Source: Parelaphostrongylus tenuis (Eukaryota > Nematoda > Chromadorea > Rhabditida > Metastrongylidae). From it: a stretch of DNA of 64,000 nucleotides. The notes beneath the pieces are model-generated. The model was not told where the DNA came from, searched no databases, and saw only the letters and a program-made list of their open reading frames with translations. The translations under genes and the position numbers were made by a program. Positions 34,291-44,854 of the stretch are shown in pieces (within the stretch, counting starts at the first letter, position 1; every line of letters starts with the position of its first letter). The stretch spans positions 1 through 64,000 of the forward strand of contig JAHQIW010000108.1 of the NCBI GenBank assembly GCA_019055375.1, in the 5' to 3' direction.

Positions 34291-34784
34291 TCCGGTGTAC
34301 TACCTGCATAATCAATTTCCGTGACAATAATGCATTTATCCATCCAGATTTTGGGTCTACCCAAAAAAGTGCAATAACTCTACAATATTCCTTATTGCGC
34401 GACTCATCCATTCTTGAGGCTCAGAGTGCATATGGCCTTGACAATCAGGAACCATTTGCTATGTACATTGTACATCTAACTATAATACTCGATACCATTA
34501 TGAAGGCATACAGAAACGAGCGATTTCGATTTCTGTGGCTCATACTACAGTGGGAAAGAAAGTTGTGGGGCACTTTAATGAGCGTGAGATAACTCCCATG
34601 CATATCATGAGAATATAACAGTTTCTCAGATAGAACTTACCCACTGAAGGCCTAAATATTATTCGTCTTTATTTTCTCACTTCGTTACAAACCTCCGCCA
34701 TGTCCAGCTATAGAATCCAAGATATTCCCAAGAGCGAATGTCGATTAACCTGGACATTGATTGAATTATTCTGTGATTACCTTT
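34291..34784. other. unrecognised spacer
   Basis: A 127-aa ORF (34209-34592 +) overlaps repeat F and resembles no family. Nothing else seen. Confidence 0.4.
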
Positions 34785-35470
34785 GCTTCAACGAACACGA
34801 GGGTGTTAATACACGTTCATTTTGTACAAAATAGAGACAAACACTTCCATAATCAAAGCAGAAAGAAAAAACACACATACAAACATTGTAACAATCATAA
34901 CTTTGAAAAAAATCAGTTATATTTGACTCAACAGATGGTTGTTTTGTTATCCACTAAATATGTAGACCAGCCGTACTGTGTCTTACACGGACGAGGTGTG
35001 TGCCTAACTCAGATCCGTAAAAATCAAATCCAAGATATGGCGAGGATCATGTGTGATTGGGAGACGCTCATCTTTGCGATTCATGTCGCGATTCTTGAAA
35101 TGGATCCAAAACGTCTCAAGGACTTTGCGCGCCGAGGTCTTACGTTCTTGCGCAAGAAATTTACTTCTACATCAAAATCATCGCCCTCAAGTGTCCATGT
35201 CCTGTGCATACTAGTGAGGTATTTGGTTTAGAATTACGTCTGTCGGCTAGGTGTTTTATGCGGACATGAAGTGGCCTACCAGTTTCGCAGATGTACTCGC
35301 TGTTTCATGCCCTTGCAACAAATTGAGTAAACTGTACCCTTACTCATGCAGTCACCGTCTTTACCATTAGGACAAATTACGCACTTTTTTGTTGTACATA
35401 GATAGGTGTGCAAGCGATTGGAGTCTAGCTGATGCTTAAGATTATTCGGCGTTGAATTGAAGTCAAAGTT
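34785..35470 (-). pseudogene. Penelope-like retroelement, GIY-YIG endonuclease and 3' UTR, broken
   Basis: Minus strand encodes, across at least three frames, the C-terminal GIY-YIG endonuclease of a Penelope-like element. CVICPNGKDGDCM (35383-35345) is the Cys-containing block upstream of the domain, followed by GTVYSICCKG (the GIY position) and, in another frame, SEYICETGRPLHVRIK (the YIG position) and HLADRRN. Then come DDFDVEVNFL and NRKDERLPITHD. These endonucleases nick target DNA for Penelope retrotransposition. Stops and frameshifts make it a pseudogene. The 3' UTR (34785-34920) resembles 44490-44770 but lacks the ribozyme-like motif there. No reverse transcriptase part was recognised upstream. 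Confidence 0.85.
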
Positions 35471-35829
35471 GGATCGTTTGATGAAGTTGAAGAGGATTGT
35501 TAAGAGTTCTTTGAATCAAAGTTCAAGGAATGGCCATTTAGATCGGTTCCGAAACTTGGCGGATTGTGGGCTGAAAGCCGTAGAAAGTGATGGCCTTATT
35601 CTGAAGAATAGATATTATTATTTTTGTCTACAATTCATGCATAAGTTTTTATTTTCAACAAGTTTACCTAAAACATTACTTTCAACCTAAGTGAAGAACC
35701 GTGAAAGTAGGCGGTTTCTATCCGCCCTACCCAAAATAAAAGATTTAAAAGTGTCTAGCGTCGACTAATTTTGAGGAATGAGTGTTCCAAGCTTATAAAA
35801 CCTTGTACAAGTGGTTGCAATCTATTCAA
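35471..35829. other. unrecognised spacer
   Basis: No RT coding found where the upstream part of the Penelope element would lie. Confidence 0.4.
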
Positions 35830-36300
35830 TAGGTGTGATGATTGGTGGTGTTCCACTCATTCATCGAGTTAATGGCACTATCATCATAGACAAGTTTGAC
35901 ATAAGCCCGCTAAATTCGGAAAGCTGAAAGGTTTGGTGAGCTTCAGGAACAGCATAGGATAGCGAGCGATTGAGCGTGTATTTCGAGGCAGCTCCAACGG
36001 ACGTATTACACGCGCCTATTGCAATCCATAAGAAATTAAAACTGTGAGCGGCTAATGTATTTTGTGCTACCAGTAGCTCTGAAAAGCTGTAAGCGTTTGT
36101 ACTTAGAGTTAGTCTACACTCTTGTCGGCCATGGTGTACAACATGACGCCGTTCTTTACGGTGTCAAAAGCTTTCCCGAACTATAAAAAAGATCACAAAA
36201 AAGTGATGAATCTTTTGAAAAATCCAAGTCACTCTAGATCGTGTTCCATCTACATCTTTTATACACTCATCTTCTGAAATATTGTTAGAACACTCATCGT
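35830..36300. repeat. SINE-like repeat, family E copy 4
   Basis: GAGCGATTGAGCGTGTATTTCGAGGCAGCTCC matches 23739-23767 in order, then CTACACTCTTGTCGGCCATGG at 36115-36135. The tRNA-like head on minus is decayed. Confidence 0.6.
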
Positions 36301-36499
36301 GAGCATTCTATGAAGCAAGCCCACTGCTCTTCAGATCATAATTAAAACCTTTTTTCGTTCTGATGTTTTATCAGCAGAATCATTTTGTGCAAATTCAAGA
36401 TCATAATCTGCTCCATCTGAAATGTTACAATAAGAGCTATAAGATCACCACATGGAAGTGCTTGTAATAGTTATAAACATGCATCCAAAAATCTGGTGT

Positions 36500-36590
36500 T
36501 ATGCAGAGCGTTCGACATCATGCAAGAGTTGAACCAGCGTTCTACTCATATCGGAGCGCATGTTACCACTACAACATCAAAGCCATCGTT
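36500..36590 (-). repeat. tRNA-like repeat, decayed
   Basis: Minus strand: TTGTAGTGGTAACATGCGC (A-box-like) and GGTTCAACTCTTGC (B-box-like) at tRNA spacing. No closed acceptor stem. Confidence 0.45.
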
Positions 36591-37659
36591 CTGCTAGCAC
36601 TCTTTCTTCGATATATCATCTTGTATAATCATAGGTACCTATTTATGTCGTCACACCACTACTATAAAGCGTTAAAGCAATGAATTTATATGGCTTGTAA
36701 TAGTTTTTCTGTTTCATTATTAATTTCCATTAGAACTTTTTTCACTCGAAAGAGATTTCCACTGAATCTCTCTGTAACTATCCTACTGTAGAGGGGCCCA
36801 TCATCATCAAACTGAAGAGAAAATGGTGTCAAGCTGTGCTGTTTATTAAGAAATTCCTGCTTCAATAGGATCGCCAACACCAGAAAATTTCGATATTATC
36901 GGACCGGAGTCAGCTGAGAGTAGTCCAGTACTAGAATCAAAAGACTGTATAATGTTGAACTCATTTGATGATACAATTGATGATAATCTAAATTCATAAA
37001 TGTCAGTTAATTAGTACATTCACTGAGACTGGACCACAGCAATGGGCCATCGTTAAAACATAATAAATGTTCTTCAACGTTATTAGAGCAGTCTCCAAGA
37101 TACTGATGTTTTCCAATCTCTTCATGAGATCGCCGTCTCGTACAAGGTTCTACGAATATGGCTTGCAAGAGTCAAAAATAGACTAATTTTCAATATACGT
37201 GGAAAAAAAATCCTTTCACAAAATGATGCCCTAGTCTTTACTTTGCTTTATCGCTTTTAGTCTCAATGGTATGAGAAAATTAACATCGTCAGTAGCCAAT
37301 TACCAGCTTGATCATTAGAGGAACAACACGTGTTAAGTTTTGATTTACTAGCTCACGTCATGCGAGCAAAGAGTTTTTGTGAATTTTTTTTGAAGACTTT
37401 CAGTAATATGGAATAGCAGACAGTCGGCCATAGCATGACAATATTTCATGGTAACACCTAATTAGAGAGTGAAATTAATCAAGAAGAATTTTTTGTGGCA
37501 CAAGTGCAACGCGGACAACAAAATCTCTAGCAACAGAAAAAGGTTTCCACTTGATTACTCCGTAGTAGCCCCGTTTTCTAATAAAACCTATCACGGCCTA
37601 CTTTCTGAGAAACTTCAATTCAGACATGTGCTATAAGAAATGCCCGCCATCACTTTTAC
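36591..37659. other. unrecognised spacer
   Basis: Nothing recognised. Confidence 0.4.
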
Positions 37660-37922
37660 TGTATCATCTATACAACCCGTATCACGGTTCTTTCATTGTG
37701 CGGATTCCAGTACTTCTGGCAAGTCTCGATTCATCTCCTCTCCTTCTTGAGGAGAACGTTGTAGAGTACCGGTATAGGGCGTTCCTCGCAATCTCAAGGT
37801 TAGCCAGGTTGGCTGTTTGGTAGAAAGCTTCTTATCGACTGCCAGAGAGTGTTAAGAGGAGGTGGGAGATCGACTCTGCATCGAACCGCGCTGAGCATCA
37901 CTAGCCACTTAACCATCGACTT
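37660..37922 (-). repeat. tRNA-Ser/Leu-like SINE, family S copy
   Basis: Minus strand: A box TGGTTAAGTGG (37915-37905), GGTTCGATGCAG (B-box-like), AACCTTGAGATTGCGAGGAA, then GCCAGAAGTACTGGAATCCG and a decayed GTGAT tail. Confidence 0.7.
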
Positions 37923-39849
37923 CTATTAATGAAAGGAAGATTTCCACTTCATTCCTTTGAACGTGAAAGAATCACACCATTTCTTCTTTATAAGGGTTTT
38001 GTCGCAGGCAGGCGAACCACGAGAGGAACAGCTCATGAAACAGGCAACATACAATCAAATTCTGCAGTATTTTCTACTCTACTTGGAAAGGTTTGTAAGA
38101 CAGGAAGACCCAAGAACACTAGAAGACCTCATATTGTCATTCTTTTTGAGAATATTTCCCAAAAAGCTAGTAAATAGAGATGTTGCGCAAGAATAAGCGG
38201 AACCTTAAATAGGATTAGAGAGATGTTACGTACCCTTTATAACGAACAAAATAAGCGGTGTCATTTAAACGTGTCTAGCTGCCGTTTGGGACATACTGCT
38301 GAGATTGTAGAGATTTCACCTACACTATGCCTCGCCAATTAGAGACGGACACTGCATGAGTTTAGGCATAGTATACCTAATCCATTGTATGATTTGTGGT
38401 GATGAGTACATAAGCGAAACACTTTTGGCCCGCACAAAAGAACTTTTGAGTGGAAAGTCATAGGTCCTCATAAGTAGTCCTTTAGGTGTGCATAGGAAGG
38501 AAAGACACAGTGATCAGGACTTGAGTTGGTAGCAAGAACTATGAGTCAAGAATCATAAACGTTGAGGCAAGTACTCATGAGGAAATTGAGATGACCATAA
38601 TACGTTCAAGAATGAGTAGAAAGGGAAAGTGTCTGAGCATAGCAAACGATGTGGCGCCTTATTTCAAATTTATTTTTAGTCTGAGCAAGATTCTTTAATC
38701 ACAGTGTGTCACAACCACCGAGTCCTCTTCCATAGCCAAGCCCTTGATTTGCTATTGCCATGAATTTTTAGTACATATGAGGAACATTACCGATCGATTG
38801 AAATATTATATGATATAGTACGCTTAGGGTCTGACGGAAGCGAGATCGCCAAAAGGTTGCTCATCGAGTTATGAGGGGTTCTTTCCAACCAAGAGGGATC
38901 GAATGAAAAATCGATCTCATTCGCTGGAAAGGAACTTTTCACGGGAGCGTTAGTGACCATTCGAAAGCTGAGACCTGTGGCTACACTCACACGTTGCCGG
39001 TTCTCAAATCACCCTTTTGTAACGTTGTCAAAATGAAATCGTATTTCAAAGAAACACGTGTTTCTTCTTTTATCTCGCTTATATTTCGTTGGACAAGACT
39101 TCTTCGTTAGAGTGCTAAAAGTCAAACTATAACACAAGCTTCAAAAAACTCAGAAACGTGTCTGTTTTTCAAAAAGCTCTATTGATCTCCTAATCTCCTC
39201 CGTTCTTTTGATTTGTGTTTTATACCTCGCCGGGCAAGGCTCTTGCTCTGAACCATTAGTAATCAACTGGTAACGTAATGTTTCCTGATTCTAGCGATGT
39301 GCGTATTTTATTGGAATTACGGTCTAGTAGGGAAATAAGATTGAGTTTTACAATTTCGCCAACGCTGTTTATAGATTATTTGACAACGCGAAGGCCGTGG
39401 CAGGGGGCGATGCAGGGGCGAGGCGGGGAGGAACGATCGATATTTTATTATTCGAATGGGAATTTTTCCTCCTATTTGGAAGAAATTTCAAATAAAACGA
39501 TCGACTAAGATATCACAAAACTTTCTCTACACTTTGATATGCTTTTTGGCTTCTAGCGAATTATAGGTGTGATAAAAATGAAGGTGAAAGCGAGTGTAAG
39601 ACATAATTTTTGATCTGGATGTTACAGCGTTAAGAAGGGCTGTCTTGAAAACCGACGCCCCGTGGGCTGTAGCCTCAAGTCTCTCATTTTGCATGGTTAC
39701 CAACAATCCAATGAAAACTTCCTCTTTAAAGCATGAGATCGTTTCATTTGTTCCCTCCTAATCAAAAATAACCTTATAAGGGAGTATCAATCTTGTGGAG
39801 GTATAATTTGAACAAAGGGACAGTACGCAAGATATTATCACCGTTTGTT
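37923..39849. other. unrecognised spacer
   Basis: About 1.9 kb without a recognised gene or family. A 67-aa minus ORF at 38787-38990 has unremarkable composition and no recognised domain. Confidence 0.4.
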
Positions 39850-40295
39850 GAGCGTTTTTTTTAAACAACGCTCAAATTTCAACATATCTCATGATTATTA
39901 TTTGAGTCAACATATCATATGGTCTGTTTTGGGGTTCTTGTACAGCTCAATACACGCGCTTCGGCCTTGACAACCTCGTCAGTCGATCAGGCCTTTGGTC
40001 ATTAGCCAATCCTCTCGGGGCGCTCCGGTGTAATATTTTAAATATACCAGCCAAGAACAATCGAGTGTACAACACTCTTATCTAGTGATTTATTTCACTT
40101 GATGACGGCACGTGTAAATCGTGAGTCGTCACCTACTCTAAGTCTCTAAGTAAGGAGACGGGGGCTGAAAAGTCCCGAGAGGACTGGCTGAAGACTAAAG
40201 GCCTGCCCGACCGAGGAGGCTGTCAAGGCTTGTACAAGAGCCCATAACAGATCACATGACATGTTGGCTCAAATAATAAATATAAGATAAGACAT
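39850..40295. repeat. family-B ribozyme element, inverted dimer
   Basis: The left arm (39850-40055) reads minus and the right arm (40060-40295) reads plus. Both contain GAGGxTTGGCT..., the ribozyme region, TGTACAAGxxCCC and TTGxCTCAAATAATAA. The ends converge on AATTTGAGCGTTGTTT-like sequence near 39870. The right-arm ribozyme (about 40191-40235) has core CCGAGGA and has lost the GAAA box. The two units point outward. Confidence 0.75.
39945..39988 (-). ncRNA. hammerhead-like ribozyme, family B copy 2
   Basis: Minus strand: stem I GAUCGA (39988-39983) with UUGAGC (39950-39945), 5 of 6 including a G-U. Core CUGACGA (39982-39976) is intact. Stem II GGUU/GGCC closes a GUCAA loop. GAAG replaces GAAA (only A15.1 changed, a G-U pair with U16.1). 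Stem III GC/GU, predicted cleavage after A39951. The least damaged family-B ribozyme here. Confidence 0.6.
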
Positions 40296-40924
40296 TTTTC
40301 TTCACTCATGCCGGTTCAGAAAAAACTCGGTCTATTGAATTACTTTTGCAAAAGTTTAGATGCTCTGCTACTACATATTGTTACAATATTGTAAAACTAA
40401 TTTGCGGATATCCTTCCATCAGTAGCGATGAACTCAAGAGCTCAGTAGCGACAAAAATATGTATGACTGTTCGAAAACAATTAGAAGAACTAAGCGCAAA
40501 GATAAAGATTGTTTTGAAGATTCTAAAGTAAATTGGAAAGTCGGTGAAGCTTGACAAATTGATGTTGCTTTAAGGGAATAACAATCAAAGAAATCAATGG
40601 TTCTTAAACACAACAAACCGTCTCTCAACTGCATCGCATCGCGCGGTAAGAAATAAATTCTCAGTGACGTGTCAACATAGTGAATGGACCACGACGATAC
40701 TTCACAGTGCCTCTCTAAACCAAGTTGCTGCAAAATGATATCATACTGGACTGCCTAGTGATTTGAAGCTAATTCTATTCATCACAGCTTTTTAAAAGAG
40801 GATGAAATCAGTGCTGTCTCAAACTAGATCCAGAAATCGACGAGATGCACCAGAAACATTTCAACGAGGCTACTCTTCACTGTGTTCATCAGAAGGCGTA
40901 GGACCATTCTTTAAGATAATGCTG
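40296..40924. other. unrecognised spacer
   Basis: Short ORFs only; nothing recognised. Confidence 0.4.
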
Positions 40925-41010
40925 GCCCACACGTCCCACCGCTGTCGACGATGCATAGGTGGAACGAGTGTGGCACGAAGACTGTACGTCTTGCGTCACA
41001 CTCGTCCCAT
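40925..41010 (+). other. bistable hairpin, possible small-RNA precursor
   Basis: Three related words: CCACACGTCCCACC (40927-40940), GGTGGAACGAGTGTGG (40959-40973), CACACTCGTCCCAT (40997-41010). The middle one can pair with either neighbour. The right-hand hairpin has about 17 bp with two small bulges around a TGTAC loop (40984-40988), miRNA-precursor-like in size. A C/T-rich run follows at 41010-41030. Confidence 0.35.
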
Positions 41011-41800
41011 CTCTCCCCCTCCCCCCCCATGACCACCTCTTTTCACAAATCTCAACAACTTTCTACTCAAAGAAAGCTCTGGGAACCAAGTCCATGCCTG
41101 AACTACCCCTAACGACTTCATCGTCTCCAGGATTTCGCAGTCCAGTCAATTTTATATAAGTAGGCTTATTTTACGTTCGCAAAAAAGTGTAAGTTTTGAA
41201 GGTTCCCACTTTGTAAACCTAAATTTTTTTTTATTTACAAGGGGCATCATCGTATATACTGCGTGAATCCCAGCACTTTATTGCTTTATTCGCATTCATT
41301 CTCAACAAAGATTTTTGAATACTTCATGTGTTGTCTGAGCTTCTGCTTATAGATTCGCCTTCTTATTGAATGTGGTAGTATGCTGGTCCAGACAATTGTC
41401 CTCGTGATTTCTAGATACTATCAAGTCAAGGGACTCCCATGTGATTACAAGAACACTTTATGGAGGGATTTGACAACAAGCCTACTTCATGGTAGCCTGC
41501 ACACTAACCACTCCTATCTTCCTTTTTTATTTCGCTCAGTAAAGTTCGTTCGCGGCTAAGATACACAATACTAAAACTGCAAGTTAAACAAGCCTATATT
41601 TTCCAAGCAACCTAGTAAATAAATGAAAATTTGTTGATGAGAAAGACCATAGTGCAAACGATATTTAATCGACATAGATGGCTCTAATTGACGAGATCTC
41701 ATTTATCGAGTTTCTTGGGAGCTCGATAGGCATAGAAGACTACATTAAGTATAAACAGTGCAGAAAAGTCTTAGTGATGCCTCTTAGGAAGCTACCTATT
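41011..41800. other. unrecognised spacer
   Basis: No gene or family recognised. Confidence 0.4.
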
Positions 41801-43172
41801 CACCTGACACCTCTCGTCTTGTTGATCATTAAGTTACTCGAGCGGAAGCCAGTAAGAATTCCATTTCTCCCTATCACATGCAAGAACAGCCCAGTGGGTT
41901 CTCCTCGCTCTAGAAATCCGACGAGCATTATAATGTTCTTGTAGGTTTTTTCGCGGGGAAATCGGACCGTCGGGTCCGTGGTATTCCTATGAACTTGACA
42001 TCGCGAAAAATCCAGTCAGTAACTGCTCTCGTTCATCAGTTATCATTAGAGCTCATTTTTCGCTCCACCTCGACAGCCTGGCGTGTAGAAGGACATCTTT
42101 TATCCTCAATCGTTGACACAAGTCGGGACGTAGGATTTTTCCTCTCATTAACGAGATACGCGGTACTCTTAACAACGATATTTCAACCGCGCATTCGATA
42201 ACGCCTTGTGATCTTCCATCCAGTTTTGACCATTTTTGGAGGCATATTCTTAGTCAAGAATAAGTTGTGTCGAAAAGTTGGCATGGAATAGGGTGTTCTT
42301 CGTTCTCTTCACCAAATCTTCGATGTTTTTAATCGCTCCTGTAGCCGTTCAACTCTGGAACTAGCTCATTCATCATATTGCCATCTCGATTTAGATTGAC
42401 ATACTTGATCATTTGGGAATATTCATTCTGTTAAGCATGACGTAGCATCCAAAATTAAGCTGTTCCTCTTGAAGATCGTTTTCATTAAATTTCGTCGGCT
42501 ACCAATATTTCCATCGGCGTTGTGTAAAATCGTTAACGTTCGTTTCGCCTGGCTAATGATTGATGATCCAGCGATGTCATGAACGCATGAACGAAGCGAA
42601 GGTGGTTTTAATTGTCGACCGCCCATTTTCATTCCCATTTTAACGTTCACATGATGTTTTCGAGAGAACAGTGAATTCTAACAACATGGTTTCGCCTTAT
42701 CGTACCCCTCACATTCCGTCGATAATAATGTCGTCACAGAATGGTTTTGGTTGTGAACTCCACAGAAAACTTACAGAGAATTGTTACCTACTGAGTAGAA
42801 ATGTAGCTGTCCAGAGCTTTCATGACTGATTCTGCTTCAACTGATTCAAAGACCTTCAAATCGATGAAACTTAGACAGATCGATTTCGTATATTTTGTAT
42901 GATTTCAGTGAGTCTTGTTATCGTAGTGGATGTGGTTTACGCATCTAAATTTCTCTCGAAATCCTGCTTGTTCACAATGCTGCCCTTCGTCCAATGTTCC
43001 ATCAATCCTGTTCAAGCTACTCCAGTGAAAAGATAATAAGCGACTGACATGAAACGCATTGGTAGGTAGTTGCCGATATTATGATGCCTCTGCTATCAAC
43101 CGCTTTTTTACAGATCCGCTCAAAACGAAATAATCTGATAAGGATGTGACTTGTTTTGAGCCGATAGGTCTA

Positions 43173-43220
43173 GTGCCATATAGGCGCCTATTTCGTCCTA
43201 CTGGGACTCATCAATAGCAG
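43173..43220 (-). ncRNA. hammerhead, left arm, one core change
   Basis: Minus strand: stem I UGCUA (43219-43215) with UGGCA (43078+100 numbering: 43178-43174), core UUGAUGA (43214-43208), stem II GUCC... arms 43207-43204 and 43198-43195 around TACTG-complement, GAAA (43194-43191), stem III AUAG/CUAU with GCGC loop. The only core difference from 43362-43409 is C3 to U, expected to impair cleavage. Confidence 0.7.
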
Positions 43221-43361
43221 CCATGCCGCAAGCTCGACTGCCGGTCACCACAACGTCAAGTAATACCATCATCCGACATGCGGTGATTTTTTATCAGGCG
43301 TCAATTCTTTGAGAGGATTATTTAGCCTCAAGAGATCGACGGAACCGAGGGGAGGAGGGGG

Positions 43362-43409
43362 GTGCTACTGATGAGTCCCAACAGGACGAAATAGGCGCCT
43401 ATATAGCAC
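43362..43409 (+). ncRNA. complete minimal type I hammerhead ribozyme
   Basis: Stem I: GUGCUA (43362-43367) with UAGCAC (43404-43409), 6 of 6. Core CUGAUGA 43368-43374. Stem II: GUCC (43375-43378) with GGAC (43384-43387), loop CAACA. GAAA 43388-43391. Stem III: AUAG (43391-43394) with CUAU (43399-43402), loop GCGC; the A15.1-U16.1 pair is present. H17 is A43403, so self-cleavage is predicted after it (AUA triplet). All conserved core nucleotides of the hammerhead are present. The stem III sequence ATAGGCGCCTAT is a perfect palindrome, so a dimeric fold is possible, as known for short-stem-III hammerheads in Penelope elements and retrozymes. Confidence 0.9.
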
Positions 43410-44089
43410 TAGACCTATCGGCTCAAAACAAGTCATATCCTTATCAGATACTGTGATAATCTTTCTTTCTGAACAATAGAGCAATCTTTCTACCTCCTAC
43501 TGAATCGGATTCTTGCAGTCTGACAGGTAACTGAACTGATGGAAATTGGCGGGGATATCCTGGTGTTTCTATAAACTCTTGTCTGGACCAATACGTGTTG
43601 TTGTATTTTTCACCGGTGAAAAAGCGTGCCTGATTTTGCAATAACTAACTGGTGGAAAGAGAAATTCGTTTTCTGTCATTTCATATGACGGTAAGAAGAC
43701 GTCACTATTGAAGAATCCGAGGAGCATTCGTAACGAATTTTTTCCTTACCTTTCTGGAATCTGTGATTGTTCAGTCAGTGCGGGAATATAATCATCTTGG
43801 TCCTGTACTAGCGAAGCTTTGGTGGGCCTTGCAAACTTTTTTCTCCGGCTTCTGCAATTTCAGCCACAACTGCCACTCTTCTCTTCATAAGATCTTCCTT
43901 TTTCGCTTTTCTATAGCGTTTGCAAGTTCCAGCCGCCTATAAATTTGAAGCTCATCTGACTTTTTGACTTAGTGGTTTTTGAAACTATTGTTTATTTTGT
44001 GACTTTCTTTGGTTTAGCAAACACGAGATTGTTAATGTAAGTTTATTTTGTGCAAAATAGTAGAATAGAGATCGTATCGGTAGCTAACG

Positions 44090-44125
44090 TTTCGGTAGTT
44101 TTGCCTTCCTCATAGTCATACTGAC
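44090..44125 (-). ncRNA. hammerhead-like motif, left Penelope arm
   Basis: Minus strand GAGGAAGGC...GCC-like stem (GGCAAAACUACC), then GAAACGUUAGC. Core start is decayed (AUGAGGA). Mirror partner of 44658-44692. Confidence 0.35.
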
Positions 44126-44224
44126 GCGCATTAACTTAGTCAAATACTTTCATAACCAAAGCAGAAAAAAGCAAACATTTAAACAATTTCAAATTGCAAA
44201 GTAGTCTATATTTTACTCGACATT

Positions 44225-44510
44225 TTGTTGTTTTGTTATCCACTAAATATAAAGACCGGCCGCAATGATTCTTACATGGACGAGGTGTGTGCCTGACCTA
44301 AAATCATCTAAGATATGGTGCGAAATCATGCGTGATTAAGAGGCACTCATCTTTACGATTTATATTCGGATTTTTAGAATGGATCGAAAACGCCTCATGG
44401 ACTTTGCGTACCGAGGTCTTACGAGGTTCTTGTGTAAGGATATTTACTTTCACATCAAAAGTTTCTCCCTTGTCCATGCAAGATTCAGTGCGGCTGGTCT
44501 ACATATTTAG
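44225..44510 (-). pseudogene. Penelope-like GIY-YIG endonuclease C-terminus
   Basis: Minus strand gives DVKVNILTQEP, then (R)KVHEAFSIHSKNPNINRKDE and CLLITHDFAPYLR before a stop. This is the same end block as in 34785-35470, and the frame is more intact. It lacks the GIY and YIG motifs, so it is a 5'-truncated copy. Confidence 0.75.
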
Positions 44511-44657
44511 TGGATATCAAACAACAAAACGGTGAGTCAAATATAGCTGATTACTTTACGACTTAGAGCTGTTCAAATGTTTGTTTGTTTGTTTTTTTTT
44601 CTGCGTTAGTTATGAAAGTATTTGACCAAGTTGATGCACGTCACTATGACTCTTTCA

Positions 44658-44692
44658 GGCTCTCAAGAAGGCAGGACTGCCGAAACGTTCAC
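44658..44692 (+). ncRNA. hammerhead-like motif, right Penelope arm
   Basis: GGCU, CUCAAGA (G5 changed to C relative to CUGANGA), extra A, stem GGCAG/CUGCC, GAAA, ACGUU. Stem II is longer here than in 23387 and 32949 yet fully paired. Confidence 0.4.
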
Positions 44693-44854
44693 CCACCACC
44701 GATACGATCTCTGTTGTACTATTTTGTATAAGATAAACAAGTATTAACAACCTCATGTTTACTGAACCAAGGTTAATCATGAAATAATTAATCAATGCCA
44801 AGGTTTATCGATAGTCGGTCTTGAGGATTGTTTTTTATCACATCTAATGCGTTA

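Larger units (their letters stand above)
43132..43440 (+). repeat. family-A element with terminal inverted repeats and two hammerheads
   Basis: About 310 bp inserted in the LINE above. Inverted termini of about 80 bp begin TCTGATAAGGAT and end ATCCTTATCAGA. They include TTTTGAGCCGATAGGTCTAG and its complement. Interior is family A (CATGCGGTGATTTTTTATC, AGGCGTCAATTCTTTGAGAG). Each terminus holds one ribozyme, both directed outward. No ORF. I could not define a clean target-site duplication. Confidence 0.85.
41801..43945 (-). pseudogene. old RTE LINE copy split by a family-A element
   Basis: Minus strand follows the reference LINE from the basic linker (the AAxAEAAEAGKS region near 43860-43930) through the RT to the 3' end CAGGTG at 41801. 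Removing 43132-43440 leaves about 1.84 kb, matching the reference distance. Many stops, frameshifts and substitutions: it is the oldest recognisable long LINE copy here. The FADD region (near 42570) is not conserved. Confidence 0.85.
44015..44770. repeat. Penelope-like element, tail-out inverted arms
   Basis: Arms about 44015-44280 and 44485-44770 are inverted relatives. Both run from TAAATATxxAGACC through a T-rich or A-rich tract and the ribozyme-like motif to the end AACxxxCTCRTGTTTRCT. Between and within the left arm the minus strand codes for the endonuclease end. Penelope elements are known for inverted or direct terminal repeats, which fits. The same family occurs at 34785-35470. Confidence 0.75.

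Noticed and set aside
38787..38990. 67-aa minus ORF with protein-like composition
   Set aside because: No recognised family, no splice context, no second copy.
40191..40235. Active hammerhead in the right arm of the 39850-40295 element
   Set aside because: Core reads CCGAGGA and the GAAA box is gone, so only the arm homology is claimed.
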